Position numbers and translations under genes: made by a program
Source of the DNA: JANOSH01 sp031415695
Lineage (GTDB): Bacteria; Actinomycetota; Acidimicrobiia; Acidimicrobiales; Ilumatobacteraceae
Length of the DNA stretch: 64,000 nt
Assembly: GCA_031415695.1 (NCBI GenBank)
Contig: JANOSH010000044.1
Span: 62,001-126,000, forward strand
Direction: 5' to 3'
The notes under the pieces: model-generated
What the model was told of the DNA's origin: nothing
Databases searched by the model: none
Seen by the model: the letters and a program-made list of their open reading frames with translations, nothing else
Shown: in pieces, positions 8,754 through 16,824 of the stretch
Position numbering within the stretch: position 1 is the stretch's first letter
Layout: each line of letters starts with the position of its first letter

Positions 8754-9839
8754 TTAGAGGTGACTCGTGACGGGCCGTATGGCGCGACGCCCGACAATCC
8801 GGAGGTGGATTTGGAACGCAGCAAAGCCGAGCCAGCTGGCGCCAAGGAGGAACGGGATAGCCGTTTCGCCCCCGAGTACGTCGGCTACCAACCCAGCCGC
8901 GAATAGCGCGGCCGGGACCCCGAAACCCACACGGTTGATCCACTTCGCTCGCTTCGCTTCGGTCTTGGCGTCGGCGATCGCCCCTGGGTCGTCGATCGTC
9001 GCATGGTGGGCGGCAAGCCAGCGGTCGGGGTCGGTGGTCATTTCGACACCGGCCCGTCTGAGCGTTGCGACGGCCCCGGAAACGTTGTGCGCCTTGAGCA
9101 TCACGCCATCAAGGTGGGCTCCGGCGGGTGACATCGAGTCGCGACGGGTGAATGGGAGTTCGAGGTTCTTGTCCCACGCGGCAAATCGCCGAAGCGGCAG
9201 GACCCGCTGGGGTTGTCGAAAAAGCAGTGCCAGGTTCGGTGCACCAAGGGCGCTGGCGGTGTAGAGGTACGGGATGCTCGGTGGTCGTTCGAAGAACAGT
9301 TCATGCGCACCGTCGCCGGCCGGCTTGTCGGCCGGTTCGGCAAGTGCGGCCGACACGAGGTCGGCAACGACGATCTGCTCCGTCGGGATAGTCCACGGTT
9401 GCCTGCCGAAGTAGCGAGGAAGGACGAGGTGTACCTCGTCGCACGCGGTCTCAAGCGAGGGCGGCCGCCAGTTAAGGGTGAACCGTTGCAACCCAATCGT
9501 GGTTGACCCGAGGCGAGTCGAAAGCCTGCGGTTGGTCCGCCGCCCAATCCAGTCGGGCGCACCGCAGGCGATGGCGACCCCTATCACCAAGGCCAACCCC
9601 CACATTGCGATGTTGATCAACGCGGCAGTTCGGCAGTCGGATGCTGTCAGCACGTCGGTGTTACGTGACGGTCCGTTGACGAGCACCCTTAGCGAATTCG
9701 GACCGCAGTTGGTGGGGCCGTTGGCGGCATCGGTGTCGACGTTTTCAAAAAGCCCAAGCCACAGGGCGCCGCCGACGATGAGCAGCCCGACCGCTTGGTA
9801 CACCCGCAGCGGCGAGGAGATTGCCCGACGCGGGGTCAT
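8754..9839 (-). CDS. Membrane protein of unknown family, copy 1
   Basis: A 361-residue protein with four predicted membrane segments. Two are N-terminal (YQAVGLLIVGGALWLGLF and INIAMWGLALVIGVAIACG), with an exported loop between them containing NGPTNCGPNSLRVL and NGPSRNTDVL. The large middle region, presumably cytosolic, has the RFTLNWRPP and LPRYFGRQPWTIPTEQIVVAD segments. Two more helices end the protein. AAGGAG precedes the ATG. The protein at 10282-11331 is a full-length paralogue. No known family recognised. Two conserved Cys in the exported loop could form a disulphide. Confidence 0.7.
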   Translation of the reverse strand: MTPRRAISSPLRVYQAVGLLIVGGALWLGLFENVDTDAANGPTNCGPNSLRVLVNGPSRNTDVLTASDCRTAALINIAMWGLALVIGVAIACGAPDWIGRRTNRRLSTRLGSTTIGLQRFTLNWRPPSLETACDEVHLVLPRYFGRQPWTIPTEQIVVADLVSAALAEPADKPAGDGAHELFFERPPSIPYLYTASALGAPNLALLFRQPQRVLPLRRFAAWDKNLELPFTRRDSMSPAGAHLDGVMLKAHNVSGAVATLRRAGVEMTTDPDRWLAAHHATIDDPGAIADAKTEAKRAKWINRVGFGVPAALFAAGLVADVLGGETAIPFLLGASWLGFAAFQIHLRIVGRRAIRPVTSHL

Positions 9840-10081
9840 CGCTCCTTCGCCACCACCTCAGTGTATTCCGGGTTCGGGGAGTCGCGCTGACCCGATCGGT
9901 CACGAGGCGCTCCGGTCGGCAACCCGTCAATCGGTACAAATCGTGGTGCGAGCACGTTGGATTGCGCGAACGTGTCACGTCGTGTGCGTTCAGTAGGTCG
10001 TGGGCCTACGCATCGCACGCTACCTGTGCGGCGCGATGAACTGTCGAAGTGCGCGATGGGCAGACCCGGTAGGTTGGCGGG

Positions 10082-10327
10082 GTGGCGTTCACGATTCCAC
10101 CGGCGGTCGATGTGGCGGCCGGGCGAGCCGTTGGCCTCGAGAGCTTCACCCCGGCGCTCCGAGCGGTTGACGCTGAAATCGAGCTCGTTCCTGTCGGCGC
10201 GAAGGCAACGCTGCCGATGCACACACATCCCAATGGTGCCCACTCGGCGAGTAGCCGAATGTTGACGGCATGTCGGGCCCTTCAGCCTGGGGCCTGTTTG
10301 GCGCGACGCCCGAGTATCCAGACGTAG
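10082..10327 (+). CDS. Possible small hypothetical protein
   Basis: A GTG-started frame of 81 codons in the 440-base gap between the two paralogous membrane genes. The first 50 residues (AFTIPPAVDVAAGRAVGLES...) have gene-like codon use, with G or C in most third positions. The last 15 codons overlap the 3' end of the convergent neighbour. No family recognised and no strong ribosome-binding site, so this may not be real. The rest of the gap (9840-10081) shows nothing I can name. Confidence 0.25.
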   Translation: MAFTIPPAVDVAAGRAVGLESFTPALRAVDAEIELVPVGAKATLPMHTHPNGAHSASSRMLTACRALQPGACLARRPSIQT

Positions 10328-11331
10328 ATCTGGAACCCGACAAATCCGAGCGAGCCTGCGCCACCAAGGAACGGGAAAGCACCTGCCCCGATCCTTCCAC
10401 CAAGTCTGTCGGCCGCGAACGCCGCGCCGAACAGGGCCATCGGGCCACCGATACCGACACGGTTGATCCACTTCGCTCGCTCGAGTTCGGTCTTGGCGTC
10501 GGCGATCGCGACGGGGTCGCCGGTTGTCGCATGGTGAGCGACAAGCCAGCGGTCGGGTTCGATGGTCATCTCGACGCCGGAGCGCGCGAGGGTTTCGACG
10601 GCCTCAGAAGCGTTATGTGCCTTCAGAAGCACGCCATCAAGGTGGGCGCCCCCAGGTGACATCGAGTCACGACGGGAGAAGGGAAGGTCGACGTTCTTAT
10701 CCCATGCAGCGAGCCGCCGAATCGGCCTCACCTGTTGTGGCTGTCGAAAGAGCAGGACAAGGTTCGGCACCCCGAGCGCGCTGGCGGTATAGAGGTAAGG
10801 AATGCTCGGCGGTCGATCGAACAGCAGCTCGACCGGACTGTCACCGTCGAGGTGATCGTTCGGTTCGACTTCCGCGGTCAACGAGAGGTCGGCGACGACG
10901 ATCTGGCTCGTTGCGATTGTCCACCGCTGCTTGCCGAAGTAGCGGGGGAGCACGAGGCTCACTTCGCCGAATCCGGTCTCAAGATGGGGCGGCCGCCAAT
11001 TGAGCGTGAACCTCTGCAATGCGATGGTGGTCGCCCCGTAGCGTGACGAAATCCTTCGGTCGCCCCACCGTCGTATCCTCTTGAATAGGCCGCAAGCGAT
11101 GGCGATACCCAGAGCGAACAGCAATCCCCAGATGATGACGCCGATCAGGGCTGTTGTGCGGCAGTCCGTCGCTGTAAGGACGTCGGTGTTGCGTGACGGG
11201 CCATTGAGCAGGACGCGAAGCGAGTTCGGACCGCAGTTGGTAGGGCCGTTGGCTGCCTCGGTGTCGACGTTTTCGAACCAAGCGAGCCAAAACGCGCCGC
11301 CTGCAATCAAGAGCCCCACCGCTTGATGCAT
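10282..11331 (-). CDS. Membrane protein of unknown family, copy 2
   Basis: A 349-residue paralogue of the protein at 8754-9839, collinear along its length: exported loop with NGPTNCGPNSLRVL, middle RFTLNWRPP and LPRYFGKQRWTIATSQIVVAD, and C-terminal WINRVGIGGPMALF. The ATG at 11331 aligns with the start of the first membrane helix. The frame is open much further upstream, but that extension overlaps the divergent NERD gene, is Arg-rich and is absent from the paralogue, so I reject it. GTG at 11346 is an alternative start. The two copies form a tandem duplication of about 2.5 kb. Confidence 0.68.
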   Translation of the reverse strand: MHQAVGLLIAGGAFWLAWFENVDTEAANGPTNCGPNSLRVLLNGPSRNTDVLTATDCRTTALIGVIIWGLLFALGIAIACGLFKRIRRWGDRRISSRYGATTIALQRFTLNWRPPHLETGFGEVSLVLPRYFGKQRWTIATSQIVVADLSLTAEVEPNDHLDGDSPVELLFDRPPSIPYLYTASALGVPNLVLLFRQPQQVRPIRRLAAWDKNVDLPFSRRDSMSPGGAHLDGVLLKAHNASEAVETLARSGVEMTIEPDRWLVAHHATTGDPVAIADAKTELERAKWINRVGIGGPMALFGAAFAADRLGGRIGAGAFPFLGGAGSLGFVGFQIYVWILGRRAKQAPG

Positions 11332-11426
11332 CCGCCGTTCCGCCACGACCACAGTTTGGTCGACCCACTGGCTGCAAGCGCCGACCCAGGTCTTAGGTCC
11401 GGTCGGTTCCTGCCGATGTAGGCGGT

Positions 11427-12308
11427 GTGGATGACTTGGTCGAGACGCGTTGGACTCGGTATGGCAAGGACCGCGTCTATGTCGCCGCTGGCGGCTCGAA
11501 GGTTGGGTACGTCGACTTGGTTGCCGGGACGGCCGAGACCCTCGCCCCGGGTTTCGACGACGTGATGCACGACTGCCTCCTTCGATGGCTGCAACCGACC
11601 GCCGACACACCACAGACCTGCGGACTAAAAACGTGGCCGTCACCATCCGTTCCCGTCGAACGAGATGTCGCCGAGATCCGTGAACCGCCGAGGGATCTTG
11701 CTACCAATGTGGCTGGTGCTGCGGTTCGAGCAAAGCGTGATGAGGTGAACGCCAAGGCGCCAATCATGAATCTGGTCGCCCGGGCGTTTGGTATGAAGAC
11801 CGAGGAACGAGCGTGGCGTGTCGGCGCGAAAGGCGAGGAGAAGGTCGCTCACGAACTCGACAAACTCGGCGCATCGTGGCATGTGTTGCACGCCATCGAG
11901 GTCGGTGATCGTGGCAGCGATATCGATCATGTGTTGATCGGCCCGCCGGGTGTGATCACGGTGAACACGAAACGTCATCCCGATGGCAAAGCATGGATCG
12001 GCGAGCACTCGATCATGGTGAACGGTCATCGAACCGACTATCTGCGGAACTCCCGGCACGAAGCCTCGCGAGCGTCACGACTGCTGACGGCGGCGTGCGG
12101 CCAGACCATCACAGTGGCACCAGCGATTGTATTCGTCGACCTCGTTGATTTCGTTGTGAAACAGACGCCCGCCGACGTCCACGTCTTTACGAGGCGTCAG
12201 TTGGTTCGCTCCCTAGCACTGCTGCCGACAACCTTGACCGCAGCGCATATCGAATCGATATTCGCAATCGCCCGCCTAGGCACAACCTGGCAGTCGCCAT
12301 CAGCCTGA
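11427..12308 (+). CDS. NERD domain (nuclease-related) protein
   Basis: A 293-residue protein from a GTG start. The N-terminal 110 residues are of unknown type. The NERD domain occupies residues 130-240: WRVGAKGEEKVAHELDKL, then HAIEVGDRGSDIDHVLIGPP, GVITVNTKRH and later WIGEHSIMVNG. The E, D-I-D-H and T-K pattern matches the restriction-endonuclease-like core (usually D...E-x-K; here the last element reads N-T-K). NERD proteins are predicted nucleases linked to DNA processing and defence. Divergent from the paralogous membrane gene, convergent with the HNH gene. A degenerate copy of its upstream region and first codons lies at 14251-14295. Confidence 0.8.
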   Translation: MDDLVETRWTRYGKDRVYVAAGGSKVGYVDLVAGTAETLAPGFDDVMHDCLLRWLQPTADTPQTCGLKTWPSPSVPVERDVAEIREPPRDLATNVAGAAVRAKRDEVNAKAPIMNLVARAFGMKTEERAWRVGAKGEEKVAHELDKLGASWHVLHAIEVGDRGSDIDHVLIGPPGVITVNTKRHPDGKAWIGEHSIMVNGHRTDYLRNSRHEASRASRLLTAACGQTITVAPAIVFVDLVDFVVKQTPADVHVFTRRQLVRSLALLPTTLTAAHIESIFAIARLGTTWQSPSA

Positions 12309-12360
12309 CGGCTACAGCGAAGCCAACACCGTAGGCAACACAGTGGGCAAAGCCGACCGG

Positions 12361-13347
12361 TCAGGCGGCCGACATACCAGCGACATGTTCGCGGTGCCAC
12401 GCGACGTACGGTTGGCCGGGGCGAATAGGTCCAGGCGTGAGAAGTCTCGCACGTAACGGCGGTGACCCGAAGTAGGTCGCAACACCCGGGTCGCGTTCGA
12501 TACTTGCATCGAGCAGCGCCGTGCGGTGGATGTTGAGGTCGTTGTCGACGGTGATGAGTCCCTGGTCGAACGCAACGTCGTGCACCGGGCATGCGGCGAC
12601 ACCGTTCGCAGTGTCGAGCCTTTCACGGTCTGTTGCTCTGCTCCATGGCTTTATGTGGGACGCGATGAGCAGCTTGCGTTTCGGGAGGTGGGTCGGTTCG
12701 AAACCGCAGAATGCGCATCGTCGTTCATAGTTGATGAGTACATCGTTCGCAAACCGGCGTTGCCCGAGCCGTATCGCTACCTCGAGTCTACGGCCCGTCT
12801 CCAACGCGTCGCTGGCCGGGGTTAACTCGATGAGTTCCAGCACTCGTCGTGCGATGATCTTGTCGAGATCAACGTCGAGGAGTTCGTCGTAGCCCAGCAG
12901 ATCGCGGTCCTCGTCGGAAAGGTCTAGGAAATCGGGGAGTCGGTTGGGCCCAATGCCAAGTTCTCGTGCGGTGTCGATGATGACGTTGTACAGAATCCGC
13001 ATGAGCGCCGGTTGCGCAGTGAGTCGTTGCGAAAGCTCTGGTTCGGCTTTCGCTCCGTGCGATCGGGTGCCGTCAAGGTTCGCCAGTTTCGCGAGAATCG
13101 ATGCCGGTGTGCGACGAAACAGCCCTGCCAGTTCTTGCACCGGGGTTGGCGCCCGATGCGAACTGCTCCCACCGAACGAACGGTGATTCACGACGAGCGA
13201 CGCGCCGAAACAGAGCAACGTTTCAAGCGGCAGAAAGTCGGGCCCTCGTTGGCCGTCAGATGGAAGGCGCGTGGCGATCGATAACCACTGCTGGCGTGCG
13301 TCGGCCATCGACAATTCGAGATAGTCGCCCACCGTCAAGCCCGCCAT
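12361..13347 (-). CDS. HNH endonuclease
   Basis: A 328-residue protein. The C-terminal HNH domain (about residues 215-280) contains YERRCAFCG, KLLIASHIKPWS and CPVHDVAFDQGLITVD: paired Cys for zinc, the H in ASHI and the H-D-x-A-F-D segment of the HNH_2 type found in restriction-like endonucleases. The N-terminal 200 residues are helical with SDEDRDLLGYDELL and probably recognise the substrate. I chose the ATG at 13347 (MAGLTVGDYLEL) over one 20 codons upstream because the upstream piece is short and basic. Target unknown; likely a defence or mobile-element nuclease given its neighbours. Confidence 0.8.
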   Translation of the reverse strand: MAGLTVGDYLELSMADARQQWLSIATRLPSDGQRGPDFLPLETLLCFGASLVVNHRSFGGSSSHRAPTPVQELAGLFRRTPASILAKLANLDGTRSHGAKAEPELSQRLTAQPALMRILYNVIIDTARELGIGPNRLPDFLDLSDEDRDLLGYDELLDVDLDKIIARRVLELIELTPASDALETGRRLEVAIRLGQRRFANDVLINYERRCAFCGFEPTHLPKRKLLIASHIKPWSRATDRERLDTANGVAACPVHDVAFDQGLITVDNDLNIHRTALLDASIERDPGVATYFGSPPLRARLLTPGPIRPGQPYVAWHREHVAGMSAA

Positions 13348-13599
13348 GCCGCCAAGGGTATCTCGACGGCGCATACACGCGAGCGGCAAACTGCTCAGTC
13401 GTGCCAATCGGCCGAGTCGTGGAACGACTCGCCTACCGGGCTACGACAAAGGCCAGGACGCCGAGGAACGACGACCTTGTCACATTCCTCGGTCTGGAGT
13501 TAGCCACTCGGTTCCCCGCTGCCTGACCCCGCAACCGACACAGCAACGGCAAATGCCATCTCGTATGCCACATATTGTACAACTGTTATGCTACTAACT

Positions 13600-13887
13600 A
13601 TGCGCACCCGAATATCGACCACCGTCGACCATGAGCGGCTGATGATCGCCCGTGCACAGACCGGGCTGCCCGATGCCGATTTGATCGATCTCGCTCTCGG
13701 CGCGCTCCTCGAACAAGCCGAACGTGACGCCGAGGACCGAGCGTTGAACGAGCACCCATACATGGCCGATGCCGATATGAACACCCTTCCCACCGGCCTA
13801 CCAGCGGGGTCTCCGCCGCTGGACCACTACGACGATTCGGTCCCAGAAGATGTCGTGGCGCTCTTCGCGTCCCGCCGCTTGAAATGA
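13600..13887 (+). CDS. Antitoxin of MazEF-type pair
   Basis: A 95-residue product (MRTRISTTVDHERLMIARA...). The N-terminal 45 residues look like a ribbon-helix-helix DNA-binding domain; the rest is acidic and Pro-rich (HYDDSVPEDVVALF), as expected for the segment that wraps a MazF toxin. An in-frame ATG four codons upstream is possible. The gene ends in ATGA shared with the toxin start. Upstream, TTGTACAA (13573-13580) is a candidate self-operator. Confidence 0.75.
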   Translation: MRTRISTTVDHERLMIARAQTGLPDADLIDLALGALLEQAERDAEDRALNEHPYMADADMNTLPTGLPAGSPPLDHYDDSVPEDVVALFASRRLK

Positions 13888-14201
13888 GCCTCGGCCACGG
13901 CGAGATCTGGTGGGCCGAGATTCCTGGCGACAAGATTCGACCGGTAGTGATCCTTACTCGCGCTCGGGTTGCCTCGCGCCTCCACACCGTTGTCGTAGCG
14001 CCAGTTACGTCGGTTGCCCGAGGACTGCCGACCGAGGTAAACCTCGGCTCGTCCGAAGGTGTTCGTGATGGAAGCGTTGCGAATCTCGATAACACCATGC
14101 TCCTTCACCGCGCATCGCTCGGCCGAAAATGTGGAACTGTCGACCCGACTCGCTGGCCCGAATTCTGCCGAGCGATGCAAAAAATGATGGCCTGCCCGTA
14201 A
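13884..14201 (+). CDS. MazF/PemK-type endoribonuclease toxin
   Basis: A 105-residue protein with the full MazF/PemK layout: GEIWWAEIPGDKIRPVVILT (strand and the conserved R-P-V-V), VVVAPVTSVARGLPTEVNLG (conserved T/S-x-V-x-R-G-P-T-E-V segment), and a C-terminal D-N-T-M-L-L-H-R-A-S-L region. MazF enzymes cut single-stranded mRNA at short sites and act as growth-arrest toxins; the site cannot be predicted. Starts within the last codons of its antitoxin (4-base overlap), so the two are translationally coupled. It appears intact. Confidence 0.88.
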   Translation: MSLGHGEIWWAEIPGDKIRPVVILTRARVASRLHTVVVAPVTSVARGLPTEVNLGSSEGVRDGSVANLDNTMLLHRASLGRKCGTVDPTRWPEFCRAMQKMMACP

Positions 14202-14250
14202 CCCACTTGCGCGTCGATCGGCGCGCGCTTCACCAGTGAGGCCCGAGATT

Positions 14251-14295
14251 GGTCGGCTGCTGCCGATGCATATGGCAGTGGATGACTTTGTCGAG
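14251..14295 (+). repeat. Degenerate copy of the NERD gene 5' end
   Basis: This stretch matches 11401-11444 over about 45 bases with roughly 80 percent identity, spanning the leader and the first codons: VDDFVER here, VDDLVET there. The frame continues for about 30 codons and stops at about 14368. The rest of the 340-base gap between the MazF gene and the HEPN remnant shows nothing I can identify. Confidence 0.45.
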
Positions 14296-14539
14296 CGCAG
14301 GCACCGATCAGGTCGTTACGCACTCATAGGCGCATGCACGTTGCTCCAGCATCATGCTGACGAGCCCTGACCTGACCCGGGGAGCTTGGCGGGCCGACCG
14401 GGCCACATCGACCCACGGTCGTCGAACGCCTCGCCGTACCCCGCCTATCACTGATTAGACCGCGACGATCCCGCGAATCACCGTCAATGCGAAGCGGATG
14501 GGCGGCGTGTCATGTATCAGTGGCTTGTGGATTACCGCA

Positions 14540-14940
14540 CTAAGGTTCAGAATTTGCAGCGGCCCAGCGTGCCAATCGAACTAAACACAGAGCGATTGCA
14601 ACGGCTTGCCTGCCTTCGTCGGCAGTTGTGTCCGGAAGATCGCCCGGGTAACGACCCATCGACAGCCCACAACTGCAGGGCCAAGAGGTCGATCTCGCCG
14701 AGTGTTGCGTGACGCGTCGCTCATCAACGCGGCGAGAACGAGAAGGTCATGCGTCCGACGGAACACTGTCTTCTCGATGACCAGGACAGTTTTGATGGCC
14801 TTCTCGGCTGCTTGCTGAGCATGGAAGCAGGCGATTCGGATCGGCACAGTTGCGTCGGCCAGCAGCAACTTCGCGGCGTTTAAGTCGGCCTCGGCGAACG
14901 CGAGCCATTCGGCGGGGTCAGGCGACACGCGTTCCCGCAC
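14540..14940 (-). pseudogene. HEPN-domain gene with two frame changes
   Basis: The first frame, from GTG 14940, encodes PDPAEWLAFAEADLNAAKLL and ACFHAQQAAEKAIK, the HEPN signature, then FRRTHDLLVLA. About codon 65 the homology moves to a second frame (LGEIDLLALQLWAVDG) and then to a third (RYPGDLPDTTADE, ending ARWAAANSEP and TAG). Together these pieces give one normal HEPN protein of about 130 residues. HEPN proteins are the RNase toxin half of MNT/HEPN systems. Two shifts argue for decay in the genome rather than one sequencing slip. It overlaps the MNT gene by 23 bases. Confidence 0.75.
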
Positions 14941-15295
14941 GTTGGTAGACGGAGCGACCTTCGCGAACCGGCCAGTACATCGGCGAGCCGACCTCATCAC
15001 GTCGATCGAAGTCGGTCCGATCTGCAACTAAGATGTCGACAGGCACGAACGTCTTGATAGCTCCACGGATCTCTCGCATACGGCCGCGGCGATCGGCCCG
15101 GTCCAGGCGGTCGAACACGACCAAGAGATCGATGTCCGAGTCGGGCCCCTCATCTCCGCGAGCCACGGAGCCGAACAGAATGATCTCGACGGGGTCGCAC
15201 GCCTCGACCACCTCCGCCACCACGCTCGGCAGGGCCTCGCGCAGGGTCATACCGTCGTAGCGGCCCTCTTCGTCCACGACATGCTGGATCGACAT
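14918..15295 (-). CDS. MNT-type minimal nucleotidyltransferase antitoxin
   Basis: A 125-residue protein with the nucleotidyltransferase motif GSVARGDEGPDSDIDLLVV (residues 42-60; G-S, then D-x-D metal ligands) and a third acidic strand VPVDILVAD near residue 93. MNT proteins of this kind neutralise their HEPN toxin by adding nucleotides to it. The ATG at 15295 (MSIQHVVDEEG) fits the family; the frame runs further upstream but that part is not protein-like. Its HEPN partner downstream is frameshifted, so the antitoxin is probably free of its target. Confidence 0.85.
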   Translation of the reverse strand: MSIQHVVDEEGRYDGMTLREALPSVVAEVVEACDPVEIILFGSVARGDEGPDSDIDLLVVFDRLDRADRRGRMREIRGAIKTFVPVDILVADRTDFDRRDEVGSPMYWPVREGRSVYQRAGTRVA

Positions 15296-15407
15296 GCAGT
15301 AAGCGTAGCGTCCAGTCCACCTTTCCAAGCGCAAACATTTGGGACCATGCTCCCTCAGGTAACCCATCTCAATCTTTGGATAATGGCGAGCTACGGCAAG
15401 GTACGAC

Positions 15408-15435
15408 GGCCGAGGGGAGGGGGCACCCCTCGGCC
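15408..15435 (-). terminator. Strong GC hairpin after small hypothetical gene
   Basis: GGCCGAGGGG (15408-15417) and CCCCTCGGCC (15426-15435) form a perfect 10-bp stem with an 8-base loop, seven bases beyond the stop of the 15442-15690 gene. There is no T-run after it. Confidence 0.45.
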
Positions 15436-15441
15436 CTCGTG

Positions 15442-15690
15442 TCAACCTTTTCCAACCAGCTGTATTCCCTTGCCGAGAGCATCGCGCATGGTCACAAGAC
15501 CTTTGGCAGTCGACACCATGTTGCGTAGCGACAGGTCGACGAGTACGAACTCGGCCGGGGTGGTCCACCCAGGCTGCTTCCACCATGGGATGAATTCTTC
15601 GACCACCCCTACTTGTCCGAGGTTGTCGAAGAGTTTGATGAGCTGCTGGGCGGAGCCGGTCAGTTTGGTGATGTCGTGTTCGTTGTGCAT
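15442..15690 (-). CDS. Hypothetical small protein
   Basis: An 82-residue product (MHNEHDITKLTGSAQQLIKL...). The ATG is preceded by AAAGGA at 7 bases, so the start is secure. The middle holds EEFIPWWKQPGWTTPAEFVL. I do not recognise the family. It is predicted soluble, alone on its transcript between a promoter region at 15691-15760 and a strong hairpin downstream. Confidence 0.55.
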   Translation of the reverse strand: MHNEHDITKLTGSAQQLIKLFDNLGQVGVVEEFIPWWKQPGWTTPAEFVLVDLSLRNMVSTAKGLVTMRDALGKGIQLVGKG

Positions 15691-15763
15691 TGTCGTGTCC
15701 TTTGCGTGTGGGGGGTTGTAACCACACAGAGAACGTTCGGGCACCCTCGAATACATCGATAAC

Positions 15764-15806
15764 GAAAAAAACCGGAGGACCAGGCCGAAGCCATGGTCCC
15801 CCGGTT
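15764..15806 (-). terminator. Rho-independent terminator of LPXTG-like gene
   Basis: The bases 15770-15782 and 15794-15806 form a 13-bp stem with one mismatch (AACCGG-GGACCA type arms). On the minus strand the stem is followed by a run of seven T (15764-15770). This is the best intrinsic terminator in the window. Confidence 0.85.
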
Positions 15807-15821
15807 CAGAGCAACGATGGA

Positions 15822-16562
15822 TCAGGCTTCGACGATCTCGGCCTTCGGGCGGGCAACCATTGTGGCGCCGGCACCAACAACGACCAGAGCCATAGCGGTC
15901 CACAAGATGTTCGTTGAATTCGAACCCGTTGACGGAAGCGCACTACCTGCGCTCACCTTCGCTGCGGCGACAGCGGCGTCGGCAGCGGCTTTATCGGCAG
16001 CGAGCTTGGCCGCAGCTGCATCAGCAGCCGCGTCGGCAGCAACCTTGGCGGCGGCATCGACCGCGGCTGCGTCGGCAGAATCGGCCGCAGCTTTGTCAGC
16101 AGCAGCCTTCGCCGCAGCTGCGTCAGCGGCAGCTTTGTCAGCTGCTTCTTTCTCGGCCACCAGAGCAGCGCTGCACGGATTGGTTGCTTCGACCGAATAC
16201 GTGCGGCCACCGACACCGGTGGCGACCACTACCGTGAACGCCGACGATGTAAGACTGCCGGTGTAGATACCCTCGGCCCAGAGCTGTGAGGTGCCGGTCT
16301 CACTCACAATCGAACCGACCGAAACCGGCAGGCCGCTCACCGCTGTGCCGCTTAGACCGGTTGTGGCGATCGACGCCGTGAACGCTGCGTTCTCGATGGC
16401 CCAGGTCTGGATGGTGAAACGACCACCGACGCAGGCAAGAACGTCGACGCCGCCGACAGGTTCGATCTCCATCGCCGACGAAGCCTGGCCGAAGCCAGCA
16501 ACACCAACGGTGAGTACGGATAGGGCAGCTGCTGTTCGGGCAATTCGGTTGAGGACTGGCAT
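15822..16562 (-). CDS. LPXTG-like cell-wall-anchored surface protein, Ala-rich
   Basis: A 246-residue exported protein. It has a signal peptide (residues 1-30, VLNRIARTAAALSVLTVGVA and ASSA), then a beta-rich head (residues 32-130). An Ala/Asp/Lys-rich helix of about 70 residues follows, built of A-A-A-D-K-A-A-type units, probably coiled coil. The sorting signal LPSTG comes at about residue 213, followed by a hydrophobic helix (ILWTAMALVVVGAGATMVA) and a basic-then-acidic tail. Sortase would join the Thr to the cell wall. The tail after the helix (RPKAEIVEA) is more acidic than usual. No sortase gene is in the window. Ends at a strong terminator. Confidence 0.85.
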   Translation of the reverse strand: MPVLNRIARTAAALSVLTVGVAGFGQASSAMEIEPVGGVDVLACVGGRFTIQTWAIENAAFTASIATTGLSGTAVSGLPVSVGSIVSETGTSQLWAEGIYTGSLTSSAFTVVVATGVGGRTYSVEATNPCSAALVAEKEAADKAAADAAAAKAAADKAAADSADAAAVDAAAKVAADAAADAAAAKLAADKAAADAAVAAAKVSAGSALPSTGSNSTNILWTAMALVVVGAGATMVARPKAEIVEA

Positions 16563-16824
16563 GTTGTTGAATCTCCTAGGTGAGGGGTCGGAGACACTGT
16601 GTCGTGAGGCCGGCCGTTGTTCTGGTACGCCTCAAAGCCTGCTCCCACCGTCAGTGACTTTCTCTGTGTAAGCGCGCTAGGTATGGGCAAGAGAGCCTCA
16701 AACCACGAACCTCGTTCACAACAGGCGCAGGCACCATCACTCCATGCGCTCGTCTGACCAATCTGGGAGCAATAGGCAGCCGCCAGGCCACGCTACGCGC
16801 GTGAGTCGCTAGGACTAGTCGGCG

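Noticed and set aside
11332..11646. 105-codon N-terminal extension of membrane protein copy 2
   Set aside because: Arg/Ser/Pro-rich, absent from the paralogue and overlapping the divergent NERD gene.
15296..15727. N-terminal extension of the MNT gene
   Set aside because: Overlaps the hypothetical gene at 15442-15690 on the same strand in another frame; the family starts at MSIQHVV.
15793..16266. Ala/Ser-rich plus-strand frame of 157 codons
   Set aside because: Antisense of the Ala-rich stalk of the LPXTG-like protein.
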